Part shown: one piece after another, positions 23,501 through 26,985 of the stretch
Layout: every line of letters begins with the position of its first letter
How positions within the stretch are numbered: position 1 is the first letter of the stretch
Source of the DNA: Botryllus schlosseri
Taxonomy: Eukaryota > Chordata > Ascidiacea > Stolidobranchia > Styelidae
Assembly (NCBI GenBank): GCA_000444245.1
Contig: ATSW01109349.1
Coordinates: 1 to 27,778, forward strand
Direction: 5' to 3'
DNA: 27,778 bases
Made by a program: the position numbers and the translations under genes
The notes under the pieces: generated by a model
Told to the model about the DNA's origin: nothing
Seen by the model: only the letters and a program-made list of their open reading frames with translations
Database searches by the model: none

Positions 23501-26500
23501 TTTTTTTTTCAATTTTTACTGGTTACTTGATAAAATTGTTAGGTTGTCTATAAAAACGCTTTAAAATTTGAAAAAGAAGGTATTTTTGAACAGCCATAGG
23601 GTATGTAGCTGTAGGTAGCCAGTCGTTGAATGCGTGCTTGTCAGGTTGACGCGATCGTGGAGAAGTCGCGTAACAGCTTTCGGTCAAAATTTCGCAAGTC
23701 CTCCAAATACAGTCTCGACGCCGAGGATCGAAAGAGACACGCGCAATTCAACGCCGATTTAGAAGAGGGTTGCGATAGCGAGGTGAAATGCGTGTCGCGA
23801 GTCGCATGCTGCGTTTCGTGCCAGCGCGAAGGTGTCGCGTGGGATTGGTTTTGACGTCAGTGTGTTGTCATGTGTTTCCGTGAATGGATTTGTGTTGCGA
23901 GTCGAATATCTTTACGTTTTAACGACGGTTCAGGTAGCTAAGGCGGTCACAGAGCAATGCTGTCTGGTGTGGTGATCCATGATATGAAATTTAAGGGGAC
24001 CTGTCCCTCAACAGCGCTATCTCGCAAAGTGCAACCCACCCCCATAAACCATTAAATTTTCACATCTGCTAGGTGTCGCTATGCTGTAAACAAAATATGA
24101 CAAATTGTAGTTCTAGCCATTTCTAGCCCACGTAATTTGGATTTGACAAGAGAGACAGTGCTCCAACACGCCAAATACCGTACCTCAAAATTGTGATACC
24201 CCATTTGCGATCCAACGCCTGTTTTAGAAGTAATAGGACAGTACTACATGTTGCAGAAGTTAAAAGGATTATGCGCAACTCGTAATGGGGGAATCTCGTT
24301 TTGAAATTTGAAAAATGTATTTTCCAAAATTTTCCTGTGAAATTCTGTGACTCAGACCATGGTATACGATACACGGGCCAAATGAAACTTAGCAAAATAT
24401 AGATTTGGTCATGGGTGAGTGATTTAGGACTGATATTTGGTACAAATTTTCGGTTATGATGATGTGATATAACAAAATTTTACGGTGGAGAAAAACACTA
24501 TTGCGCATTTTCACAGTAAAAGAAAATGGTGTGGGCAGAAAATTTTGCAATTTTTACTGATCTTGTGGTGAAATAAGGACTATCACGTAGGAAGACAAGT
24601 AACACATTAATATTTCCGACAAAATGATATGGATTAAAAATTTTGTCGCTTTTTTTAAATTTTATAGCTGCTGGTCCTCTTAATTGTAATCAGGGTTGTA
24701 ATGACACGAGTCATGACTCGACCCAAGTCACGATTTTTCGTGACTCGACCTGACTCGAGTCAGATTTTCAAATGCTTAAAATAACTAGATTCGACTCGAG
24801 TCAAAGCTATCAAAGTGAGATTGACTTGTGACTCGAAACCTTGTGACTTGGATACAACCCTGATTGTAATCTCTACGGATTTTGAAGAGCGTTTTTGACG
24901 CTGTATGTGCAAACTGATCAGTGATCAGGTTTTCTAGTCGTCGAGACATAGAAACAATTTTGGATCTTCAGTAATCAGCAGTAAATGTTGATACAGTTAT
25001 ATGTGACTGCATGTGTCCGATTGGATCCGTACCATATCAAAAGTGGATTCTAATATATTTCCAGTTATTTGTATTTCCCTTCCCTACTGGACTGTTCGTG
25101 TAAGTTTTCAGGCAGTAATATCCGTAGTCAAGTCAGCAAGCTATTTCCTGCTAGACCAGTCACAACTGTAATAGGTTGGGCCCTTCAGTCATGGTATTAT
25201 CGCACTGAAATAGGTATGGTCTGTTTTGGATAGGAGCATCGATGTGTCATAGTCGTTGAAATTAGCGTACTGGATATATGCTTCCTGGTTGGTGTCGTCT
25301 ATAGTAACTATAGTTCCGTCCTGTCGGCGATTTTGCTGCTCAGTGAATGCGTGGTGATTAACTGTTTCCGTCCGTTTCATTGTCCCGTTTCTATCACCGT
25401 TTATTGTGAAGCTGTTTGAAAATTGTAGCCCGTCTGACAATCTTGATTAGTCCTATCGCTGCATATGAATCATATAGTACACAGCTACTTTAGTGGAGAC
25501 AGCTTAGCTGCGAAGTCACAATCAACCCACAGCATTGTCGCAGTACGTTGAGATAGGTATGGTCGCAAGAACACCTTTAATGTGATGTAGAACTGGTATT
25601 GTATTCTTTGCCGTCTTATAAAAAGTACATTTTTTTAGGGTTACCAGATGTCCTTATTCAAGAAATGTCCTCATCTTTGCCAATTTGACCTCCTTTATAG
25701 CTTAAAATATAAAAAAGAATTGTCAAATTATCTAATATAAGCTATAAACAGGTCCTTTGGGAGTAGAGTTTGAAGATGACCTTTTTTTATAAACGCAACG
25801 AGATTAGATGTATAAATTTGAAAATCACCCGTTTTCTGGTCCGCTGTGATAATTTTTGCAGCCTTCGGAAAGTGTCCCAGGGTTGTAATGACTCGAGTCA
25901 TGACTCGATTCGAGTCTGACTCGAGTCACGATTTTATGATGACTCGACTTGACTCGAGTCATTTTCTCAAAATAAGGAAATGACTCGACTCGACTCNAGT
26001 CAATCTGTGTATTGACTCGACTTGGACTCGAGTCATTGCGCATGACTCGAACCAAGTCATATGANTCGATACTCAGACNGCCAAGACCGATATTTCATTG
26101 TCATTTCGAAGAATAGCAAAGTAACCACACTGTNANGAATTCGTCTAATGNTACTGGTACTTGAAATGCGACCAGAAACTGCTAAAAATGAGGAAAATTN
26201 GTATATTATNNATGCGAACCATTNGATATCACCAANTAGAGTTATAAAAAGTGGATTTNACAAGACTTNAACTGGAAACTGGTCAGTNAACANAATGACT
26301 TGGACTCGACTCGAGTCATAATACCATGACTCGGACTCGAGCCTCTGGTCGCTGACTTGGACTCGGACTTGACTCGGTGGCGAACTGAAAATGACTCGAC
26401 TTGACTCGAGTCAAAACTATAAAAGTGAGATTGACTTGTGACTCGGAGCCTTGTGACTTGGTTACAACCCTGAAGTGTCCTCATTTAGGGATCTCAGAAT

Positions 26501-26985
26501 ATGGTAACCCTAACATATTTTTTTTTCACACACATCATTCATACGATACTTTGCTGGAAGACGAACACTCGTTTCAGAATCGAATCATTCAGGCCCTCTA
26601 ATTTGCGAAGCCCAGTTCCATAATGGAAAATACTATAAAAGCTGTATTTCTTGTTTACAAAACAACTTGTAGTGGCAGGGACCATATAATTTCAGTACTG
26701 GACAAAATCATTGTTCCCAACCGTAGATTTTAACCCGCTTGTCTCTCTGCCGCAGATCGGCGCGATGATGAACAAATTGAGAGACAGCAACACGGCGATG
26801 CGCGGTTACCAGCAAGGCGGTTTCGACGACGCGGAACCGGCCATGCACGAAATGACGTGGACCCCCGCCAAATTGGCCGAGCAGAAGAAGGCGGGGACCG
26901 TGCGGTTTGACGAGAACGAGCCGGAGACTTCGAACGGCGCCAAGGCGGAGGGGAAAGGATTCGGGAAATTGCTCGATCTCAAACC
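5399..26985 (+). CDS. kcc: K+/Cl- cotransporter (KCC, SLC12A4-7 type), 23 exons, 3' end outside window
   Basis: Electroneutral symporter that moves K+ with Cl- across the plasma membrane, for cell-volume and chloride control. The conceptual protein has about 1,110 codons here. The family is usually 1,080-1,150 residues, and roughly the last 100 are missing. Diagnostic blocks seen are [16 protein letters not shown] (TM1), [37 protein letters not shown] (TM6), [56 protein letters not shown] and [14 protein letters not shown]. The long loop lies between TM5 and TM6 with four cysteines, as in KCCs; NKCC/NCC have it between TM7 and TM8. Potassium-coordinating residues of human KCC1 (N131, I132, Y216, P429, T432) correspond to N140, I141, Y225, P468 and T471, all kept. 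The start is the first Met after an in-frame TAG at 5390. Every junction keeps phase, apart from a frame slip in exon 20. Family call is near certain; paralogue is not resolvable. Confidence 0.97.
5556..6140. repeat. Tandem repeat of about 147 bp that includes the exon 1 splice donor
   Basis: The word CGCTT, followed by GGGAGTA or a variant, recurs at 5556, 5704, 5853 and 5997 (spacings 148, 149, 144), and a degraded copy ends near 6135. Shared unit words include AATGCAGCAT, GATAGTTCTA, GAAATTTGC and TTATGTGTATTCTG. The first unit starts within the last bases of exon 1, so each unit repeats a donor-like site: GTAAGT, GTGAGG, GTATGT and GTAAGG. Confidence 0.8.
5565..8163 (+). other. Intron 1 (2,599 nt)
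   Basis: GTAAGT donor and a CATTTAG acceptor, phase 1. The first 570 nt are the 147-bp tandem repeat. The remainder is AT-rich, with a short TG run at about 7261-7273, and shows no exon, recognisable mobile element or RNA gene. Confidence 0.8.
8164..8243 (+). CDS. kcc: KCC exon 2: N-terminal segment (residues 56-82)
   Basis: Encodes [20 protein letters not shown] and then HFALYE. The ALYE end matches the ALFEE block before the first membrane segment in KCCs. Acceptor CATTTAG, donor GAG/GTAAGC. It enters in phase 1 and leaves in phase 0. Confidence 0.85.
8593..8715 (+). CDS. kcc: KCC exon 3: conserved NYTNL block (residues 83-123)
   Basis: Encodes [20 protein letters not shown] followed by an acidic ENEEEG and a basic VKKVKQ. 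The NYTNL-QG-EHE arrangement is a KCC hallmark just before TM1. Acceptor TTATAG, donor CAG/GTTTGC, phase 0 at both ends. Confidence 0.95.
8774..8920 (+). CDS. kcc: KCC exon 4: TM1 and start of TM2 (residues 124-172)
   Basis: Contains [20 protein letters not shown] and IRLTWIVG (TM1). N140 and I141 align with the potassium-site residues N131 and I132 of human KCC1. It ends in the hydrophobic VLLCCST of TM2. Phase 0 at both ends. The flanking introns are only 58 nt each. Confidence 0.97.
8979..9164 (+). CDS. kcc: KCC exon 5: TM2 end and TM3 (residues 173-234)
   Basis: Contains [19 protein letters not shown], the [10 protein letters not shown] block and TM3 ([20 protein letters not shown]). Y225 in MYILGA aligns with the potassium-site Tyr216 of human KCC1. 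Acceptor GTTTTTAG, donor TTG/GTACGT, phase 0. Confidence 0.97.
9165..10562 (+). other. Intron 5 (1,398 nt)
   Basis: Donor GTACGT, acceptor GCTGTTACAG. AT-rich; I see no exon, RNA gene or mobile element in it. Confidence 0.75.
10563..10804 (+). CDS. kcc: KCC exon 6: TM4 and TM5 (residues 235-314)
   Basis: Begins [12 protein letters not shown] and contains [12 protein letters not shown]4 ([16 protein letters not shown]) and TM5 ([19 protein letters not shown]). I end it at the GTATGT donor at 10805, because reading on loses the conserved VCMLGN motif. The exon leaves in phase 2, and the split codon becomes Asp. Confidence 0.93.
10805..10868 (+). other. Intron 6, a 64-nt mini-intron
   Basis: GTATGT donor and GTGTTGCAG acceptor. 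The frame stays open through it, so it could be mistaken for exon, but 64 is not a multiple of three. Only splicing restores the family motif VCMLGNR after Asp315. Confidence 0.9.
10869..10950 (+). CDS. kcc: KCC exon 7: first part of extracellular loop (residues 315-342)
   Basis: Encodes [14 protein letters not shown] and then [14 protein letters not shown]317 and C332 match the first two of the four cysteines in the KCC loop between TM5 and TM6. N340 is in an N-glycosylation sequon (NQT). Donor ACT/GTAAGT, phase 0. Confidence 0.93.
11977..12214 (+). mobile_element. Mutator-like fold-back MITE nested in the hAT-type element
   Basis: Element 11990-12201. Inverted arms of about 49 bp pair TTGAATAGTATATTCATATT, then CGAATATTTTCGGCTGACA, on the left with TGTCAGCCGAAAGTATTCGG, then AATGAATATACTATTCAA, on the right. 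Beyond the arm a tail ends in CCTCCAAGAAGCTCTTC. The direct flank AATTACTATATTA occurs at 11977-11989 and 12202-12214. Long arms and a 9-bp or longer duplication suggest the Mutator superfamily. Confidence 0.8.
12277..12603 (+). mobile_element. TA-flanked (mariner-like) MITE nested in the hAT-type element
   Basis: Element 12279-12601 (323 bp) with perfect 26-bp terminal inverted repeats beginning AAGGGGCACTGCACTCTAAA. Flanked by TA at 12277-12278 and 12602-12603, where sister copies of the host element are continuous. No coding capacity. A TA duplication points to the Tc1/mariner group, although a TAA/TTA target is also possible. Confidence 0.8.
12847..13066 (+). CDS. kcc: KCC exon 8: rest of extracellular loop (residues 343-415)
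   Basis: Carries cysteines C352 (DIYCD) and C391 (VNCDAYY), completing the four-cysteine KCC loop. Sequons are at N357, N369, N372 and N399. A Pro-rich stretch [12 protein letters not shown] sits between the cysteines. It ends at the conserved GIPGLASG. Donor G/GTGAGC, phase 1. Confidence 0.95.
13067..13921 (+). other. Intron 8 (855 nt)
   Basis: Donor GTGAGC, acceptor CTCGTTTAG. It contains a 97-bp tandem duplication (listed separately) and otherwise nothing I can name. Confidence 0.8.
13420..13600. repeat. Two-copy 97-bp tandem repeat
   Basis: GCCACAAATATTTTAATAAC at 13433 recurs as GCCACAAATATTTGAATACC at 13530. Both are followed by AGAAAAC(A/G)TGCTTTTTC and GTGCCATAAG(T/C)GTG. The copies differ at scattered sites, so the duplication is not recent. 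Confidence 0.75.
13922..14089 (+). CDS. kcc: KCC exon 9: TM6 first half (residues 416-471)
   Basis: Hydrophilic [14 protein letters not shown] segment, then [21 protein letters not shown]468 and T471 in FFPSVTG align with P429 and T432 of human KCC1, which coordinate potassium in the unwound part of TM6. Enters and leaves in phase 1. Donor G/GTAGGT. Confidence 0.97.
14090..14844 (+). other. Intron 9 (755 nt)
   Basis: Donor GTAGGT, acceptor CAATTTCAG. I see no exon or mobile element. GTAGTTCGAGTCC at about 14511 resembles a B box, but no A box or cloverleaf accompanies it. Confidence 0.75.
14845..14943 (+). CDS. kcc: KCC exon 10: TM6 end and start of TM7 (residues 472-504)
   Basis: Encodes [20 protein letters not shown] followed by [12 protein letters not shown]. 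The [14 protein letters not shown] block is almost invariant in KCCs. The exon ends with a single T before the U12-type donor GTATCCTTTC. Joined to exon 11 this gives Tyr, as in the family's FVYLSNVV. Confidence 0.97.
14944..15426 (+). other. Intron 10, probable U12-type (minor spliceosome) intron
   Basis: The donor reads GTATCCTTTC, a full match to the U12 5' consensus RTATCCTTT. There is no polypyrimidine tract at the acceptor (CTTGCCATCAG). TTTCTTAGT, close to the U12 branch consensus TTCCTTRAY, lies with its candidate branch A about 17 nt before the acceptor, in the usual 10-18 nt range. Length is 483 nt, phase 1. The interior shows no gene or repeat. Confidence 0.85.
15427..15484 (+). 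CDS. kcc: KCC exon 11: TM7 (residues 505-523)
   Basis: A 58-nt exon encoding [18 protein letters not shown] plus two bases of Lys. GACIEG-LRDKFG is the conserved end of TM7. It starts at AT after CATCAG, because only this junction gives the family reading VIYL. Confidence 0.95.
15547..15721 (+). CDS. kcc: KCC exon 12: TM8 (residues 524-582)
   Basis: Begins [22 protein letters not shown]8 reads [20 protein letters not shown] and is followed by [17 protein letters not shown]. The preceding intron is only 62 nt (15485-15546). Donor TCG/GTGAGT, phase 0. Confidence 0.97.
15844..16620. repeat. Two-copy tandem segmental duplication, period 384 bp
   Basis: ACCGTCTG at 15853 recurs at 16237. Shared landmarks are GTCGGCTAATGCT, AAATCTCCGACAATGA, TTAGGAATG(A/G)GATTACCC and AGCTCAGCTGAACTACTCCT, followed in each copy by the fold-back MITE core. 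Both copies contain the MITE, so it inserted before the duplication. Confidence 0.85.
16095..16227 (+). mobile_element. Mutator-like fold-back MITE fragment, duplication copy 1
   Basis: TGAATAATATATATATTGAA is followed by CTCTACTAGTTGCTGACGAT and GTGTCAGCCAAAAATATTCG. The right-hand tail is lost at the duplication boundary. Confidence 0.75.
16477..16670 (+). mobile_element. Mutator-like fold-back MITE, duplication copy 2
   Basis: Spans about 16485-16662, with tail CAGTACCTCCGAGAAGC. The flanks AGTAACAT at 16477-16484 and 16663-16670 are a probable target duplication of at least 8 bp. In copy 1 the left flank survives as ATTAACAT, which supports insertion before the duplication. Confidence 0.75.
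16750..16868 (+). CDS. kcc: KCC exon 13: TM9 (residues 583-621)
   Basis: Encodes [19 protein letters not shown] and then [30 protein letters not shown] is a KCC hallmark. It ends with AT, completed to Met by exon 14. Donor GTGAGT, phase 2. Confidence 0.97.
16869..17195 (+). other. Intron 13 (327 nt)
   Basis: Donor GTGAGT, acceptor TTATTGCAG. AT-rich; nothing recognised in it. Confidence 0.8.
17196..17294 (+). CDS. kcc: KCC exon 14: TM10 (residues 622-654)
   Basis: Encodes [20 protein letters not shown] and then [12 protein letters not shown]. The block ends in the conserved LLRTP-WRPRF-YYHW. The split Trp codon is completed by exon 15. Donor TG/GTGAGC, phase 2. Confidence 0.97.
17591..17710 (+). 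CDS. kcc: KCC exon 15: TM11 and TM12 (residues 655-694)
   Basis: Encodes [20 protein letters not shown] and then [19 protein letters not shown], the last two membrane segments. SSWYYA and KYIEY are conserved. The preceding intron is 296 nt. Donor GG/GTAAGT, phase 2. Confidence 0.97.
17711..18555 (+). other. Intron 15 (845 nt)
   Basis: Donor GTAAGT, acceptor ATATTTTCAG. About two thirds is a hAT-type MITE at 17962-18488; nothing else is recognised. Confidence 0.85.
17954..18496 (+). mobile_element. hAT-type MITE, ACTCGAG family (527 bp)
   Basis: Element 17962-18488 with termini CAGGGCTGCAATGACTCAAC and GGTCACAACCCCG, fitting the hAT terminal pattern YARNG. A perfect 8-bp duplication AGTAGTAT lies at 17954-17961 and 18489-18496. 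Both ends are dense in the near-palindromic word GACTCGAGTC. There is no coding capacity. The centre is shared with the copies at 11948 and 25878. Confidence 0.93.
18556..18660 (+). CDS. kcc: KCC exon 16: start of cytosolic C-terminal domain (residues 695-729)
   Basis: Encodes [20 protein letters not shown] followed by [14 protein letters not shown]. The EKEWGDG-RGL and HTKNWRPQ motifs define the KCC C-terminal domain. Donor AG/GTGATT, phase 2. Confidence 0.97.
18756..19682 (+). mobile_element. Outer hAT-type MITE, TAGGGCTGTTC family, interrupted
   Basis: Termini are TAGGGCTGTTCAAAAG and TTTGATCAGCCCTA. The body is strongly diverged from younger copies but shares GCACACCGAATTTGGCGCAA, GGTTGGAATTGAG and CAAGTAGCCAGTAGAATTTG. 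The 8-bp flanks match at only four positions, which fits an old insertion. A younger copy at 19077-19566 splits it. Confidence 0.8.
19069..19574 (-). mobile_element. Inner hAT-type MITE, TAGGGCTGTTC family (490 bp)
   Basis: Element 19077-19566 with termini TAGGGCTCTTCAAAAAG and TTTTTGAACAGCCCTA. The flanks ATCTGCAG (19069-19076) and ATCTGCAT (19567-19574) are an 8-bp duplication with one mismatch. Internally it is a chain of inverted modules around GGCTCAATTCCAACCA and GGTTGGAATTGAGCC. It reads as the reverse complement of the 492-bp copy at 22074-22565, so I label it minus relative to that copy. Confidence 0.9.
19725..19893 (+). CDS. kcc: KCC exon 17: C-terminal domain (residues 730-786)
   Basis: Encodes [39 protein letters not shown] and [17 protein letters not shown]. 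The conserved RPQLL lies upstream of the first Met, so the exon starts at 19725 after TTAAG; AG plus G gives Arg. QLKAGKG and AAEQ are family motifs. Donor CAG/GTGCGA, phase 0. Confidence 0.96.
19894..20604 (+). other. Intron 17 (711 nt)
   Basis: Donor GTGCGA, acceptor TTATGTTAG. It contains a half copy of the fold-back MITE at about 20236-20380; nothing else is recognised. Confidence 0.8.
20236..20380 (+). mobile_element. Half copy of Mutator-like fold-back MITE
   Basis: Reads TTTTGTGATACGATTGTTGA, CTCTACCAGTTGCTGGCGAT, GTGTCGGCCGAAAATATTCG and GAATATATTATTCAATCG. Loop and right arm only; the left arm is missing. Confidence 0.75.
20605..20800 (+). CDS. kcc: KCC exon 18: C-terminal domain (residues 787-851)
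   Basis: Encodes [20 protein letters not shown], then [20 protein letters not shown] and [30 protein letters not shown] is among the most conserved stretches of the KCC C-terminus. Donor G/GTGGGT, phase 1. Confidence 0.97.
20801..21864 (+). other. Intron 18 (1,064 nt)
   Basis: Donor GTGGGT, acceptor CTCTTTCAG. It holds a nearly full fold-back MITE at 20926-21154. Downstream are loosely repeated words such as CCAAATCTG and AAATCTTA, plus a short TC run at about 21527-21540. No exon seen. Confidence 0.8.
20917..21163. mobile_element. Mutator-like fold-back MITE with 9-bp target duplication
   Basis: Element about 20926-21154 with both arms. The left arm (ATTGAATAGTATATTCCTAT, then GATATTTTCGGCTGACAC) pairs with the right (GTGTCAGCCGGAAATGTTCG, then TTTCAATACGAATATAC). 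The flank TTTCCTATA occurs at 20917-20925 and 21155-21163. The loop carries a second hairpin: ATACCATTGTGTATCAACAATGGTAT. Confidence 0.8.
21865..22034 (+). CDS. kcc: KCC exon 19: C-terminal domain (residues 852-908)
   Basis: Encodes [40 protein letters not shown] and [26 protein letters not shown] is a signature of the KCC C-terminus. The end is set by a GC donor, AAG/GCGAGT; the next conserved residues (VW-NC) begin exon 20. Phase 0. Confidence 0.96.
22035..22958 (+). other. Intron 19 (924 nt) with GC-AG boundary
   Basis: No GT donor fits the conserved QHK/VW junction. AAG/GCGAGT is a good match to GC-type donors. The acceptor GTTCAAAG is weak. The first half is a complete hAT-type MITE; after it, fragments rich in ACTTCTGC and TTTTCTACTGC may be further decayed pieces of the same family. 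Confidence 0.8.
22066..22573 (+). mobile_element. hAT-type MITE, TAGGGCTGTTC family (492 bp)
   Basis: Element 22074-22565, starting TGGGGCTGTTATAAAAAAC and ending TTCTTGAACAGCCCTA. The flanks GTGTACAG (22066-22073) and GTATACAG (22566-22573) are an 8-bp duplication with one mismatch. Built of inverted modules like the copy at 19077-19566, but in opposite orientation. No coding capacity. Confidence 0.9.
22959..23088 (+). CDS. kcc: KCC exon 20: C-terminal domain with a frame slip (residues about 909-952)
   Basis: Starts [12 protein letters not shown] in one frame and continues [20 protein letters not shown] and [11 protein letters not shown] in another. Both halves are strongly conserved KCC sequence. 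The exon is 130 nt, one more than a multiple of three, and the frame changes at GTCTCAAATG around 22992-22996. A lost TC from a presumed GTCTCTCAA would explain it. Read as given, the frame meets a stop shortly into exon 21. Alternatively, splicing at TATTTACAG (acceptor ending at 22992) would keep frame but drop [13 protein letters not shown] sequencing error is the simplest cause; a real allele lesion is possible. Confidence 0.85.
23151..23258 (+). CDS. kcc: KCC exon 21: C-terminal domain (residues 953-988)
   Basis: Encodes [20 protein letters not shown] and [34 protein letters not shown] is near invariant in KCCs. Acceptor TACTTACAG after a 62-nt intron (23089-23150), donor GAG/GTGAAT, phase 0. 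Confidence 0.97.
23259..23644 (+). other. Intron 21 (386 nt)
   Basis: Donor GTGAAT, acceptor GCTTGTCAG. It contains a T/G homopolymer junction at about 23442-23460 and a short hAT-type MITE at 23480-23598. Confidence 0.8.
23480..23598 (+). mobile_element. Short internally deleted hAT-type MITE, TAGGGCTGTTC family
   Basis: Termini TAGTGCTGTTCAAAAAAAAC and TTTTTGAACAGCCATA enclose GGTTACTTGATAAAATTGTT, the family's subterminal sequence. Only 119 bp remain of about 490. No matching flank duplication found. Confidence 0.75.
23645..23782 (+). CDS. kcc: KCC exon 22: variable regulatory segment (residues 989-1034)
   Basis: Encodes [40 protein letters not shown] and EGCDSE. The position after the SK-E--RE helix matches the variable region of KCCs that carries a WNK/SPAK-regulated Thr (T906 in KCC2, T991 in KCC3). 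This exon has no Thr at all but seven Ser. Acceptor TTGTCAG, donor GAG/GTGAAA, phase 0. Confidence 0.85.
23991..24683. mobile_element. Possible TTAA- or TA-flanked MITE (about 690 bp)
   Basis: Starts TTAAGGGGACCTG and ends CTGGTCCTCTTAA, giving short imperfect inverted repeats (AAGGGGACC against AAGAGGACC) bounded by TTAA on both sides. That could be a TTAA or a TA target duplication. No other copy lies in the window, so the call rests on the termini alone. Confidence 0.45.
24683..24870 (+). mobile_element. Short hAT-type MITE, ACTCGAG family (172 bp)
   Basis: Element 24691-24862 with termini CAGGGTTGTAATGACACGAG and GGATACAACCCTG. A perfect 8-bp duplication ATTGTAAT lies at 24683-24690 and 24863-24870. 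The centre present in longer copies is deleted; both ends keep ACTCGAGTC words. Confidence 0.92.
25189..25446 (-). CDS. Weak candidate exon on the minus strand, unknown
   Basis: An open frame of about 85 codons ending in TGA, with a hydrophilic, Asn/Thr/Asp-rich product (for example [20 protein letters not shown] and [19 protein letters not shown]). It has no ATG near its start, and an in-frame stop lies just upstream at 25447-25449, so it would have to be a spliced terminal exon. No clear acceptor with a pyrimidine tract and no poly(A) signal were seen. I do not recognise the sequence. It may be chance, or a remnant of a gene nested in the intron. Confidence 0.2.
   Translation of the reverse strand, partial: SRLSDGLQFSNSFTINGDRNGTMKRTETVNHHAFTEQQNRRQDGTIVTIDDTNQEAYIQYANFNDYDTSMLLSKTDHTYFSAIIP
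25627..26520. mobile_element. Outer hAT-type MITE (TAGGGTTACC termini), interrupted
   Basis: Element about 25636-26512 with termini TAGGGTTACCAGATGTCC and GAATATGGTAACCCTA, fitting the hAT YARNG pattern. The right flank is ACATATTT (26513-26520). The left flank reads ACATTTTT in a T run one base away, consistent with an 8-bp duplication blurred by slippage. Without the inner insertion it is about 270 bp. The words ATGTCCTTATT and GTGTCCTCATT mark its body. Confidence 0.7.
25870..26480 (+). mobile_element. Inner hAT-type MITE, ACTCGAG family (595 bp), with ambiguous bases
   Basis: Element 25878-26472 with termini CAGGGTTGTAATGACTCGAG and GGTTACAACCCTG. A perfect 8-bp duplication AAGTGTCC lies at 25870-25877 and 26473-26480. 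It is the longest copy in the window and rich in GACTCGAGTC. All 15 ambiguous (N) bases I counted in the window lie inside it (25997-26293), which suggests mixed reads from near-identical copies or alleles. Confidence 0.93.
26756..26985 (+). CDS. kcc: KCC exon 23: C-terminal domain, last exon in window (residues 1035-1110)
   Basis: Encodes [20 protein letters not shown] and [20 protein letters not shown], ending [10 protein letters not shown]. The MTWT motif and the LL-L(K/R)P end match KCCs (MTWTKDKY; DLLNMRP). A donor at CC/GTGAGA leaves phase 2, so at least one more exon with QSNVRRMHTAV and the C-terminus lies beyond the window. Confidence 0.95.

Larger units (their letters stand above)
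23783..26755 (+). other. Intron 22 (2,973 nt)
   Basis: Donor GTGAAA, acceptor CTGCCGCAG. It holds a TTAA-flanked repeat (23991-24683), a 172-bp hAT-type MITE (24691-24862), a nested hAT pair (25636-26512), and a weak minus-strand open frame at 25189-25446. Confidence 0.85.
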
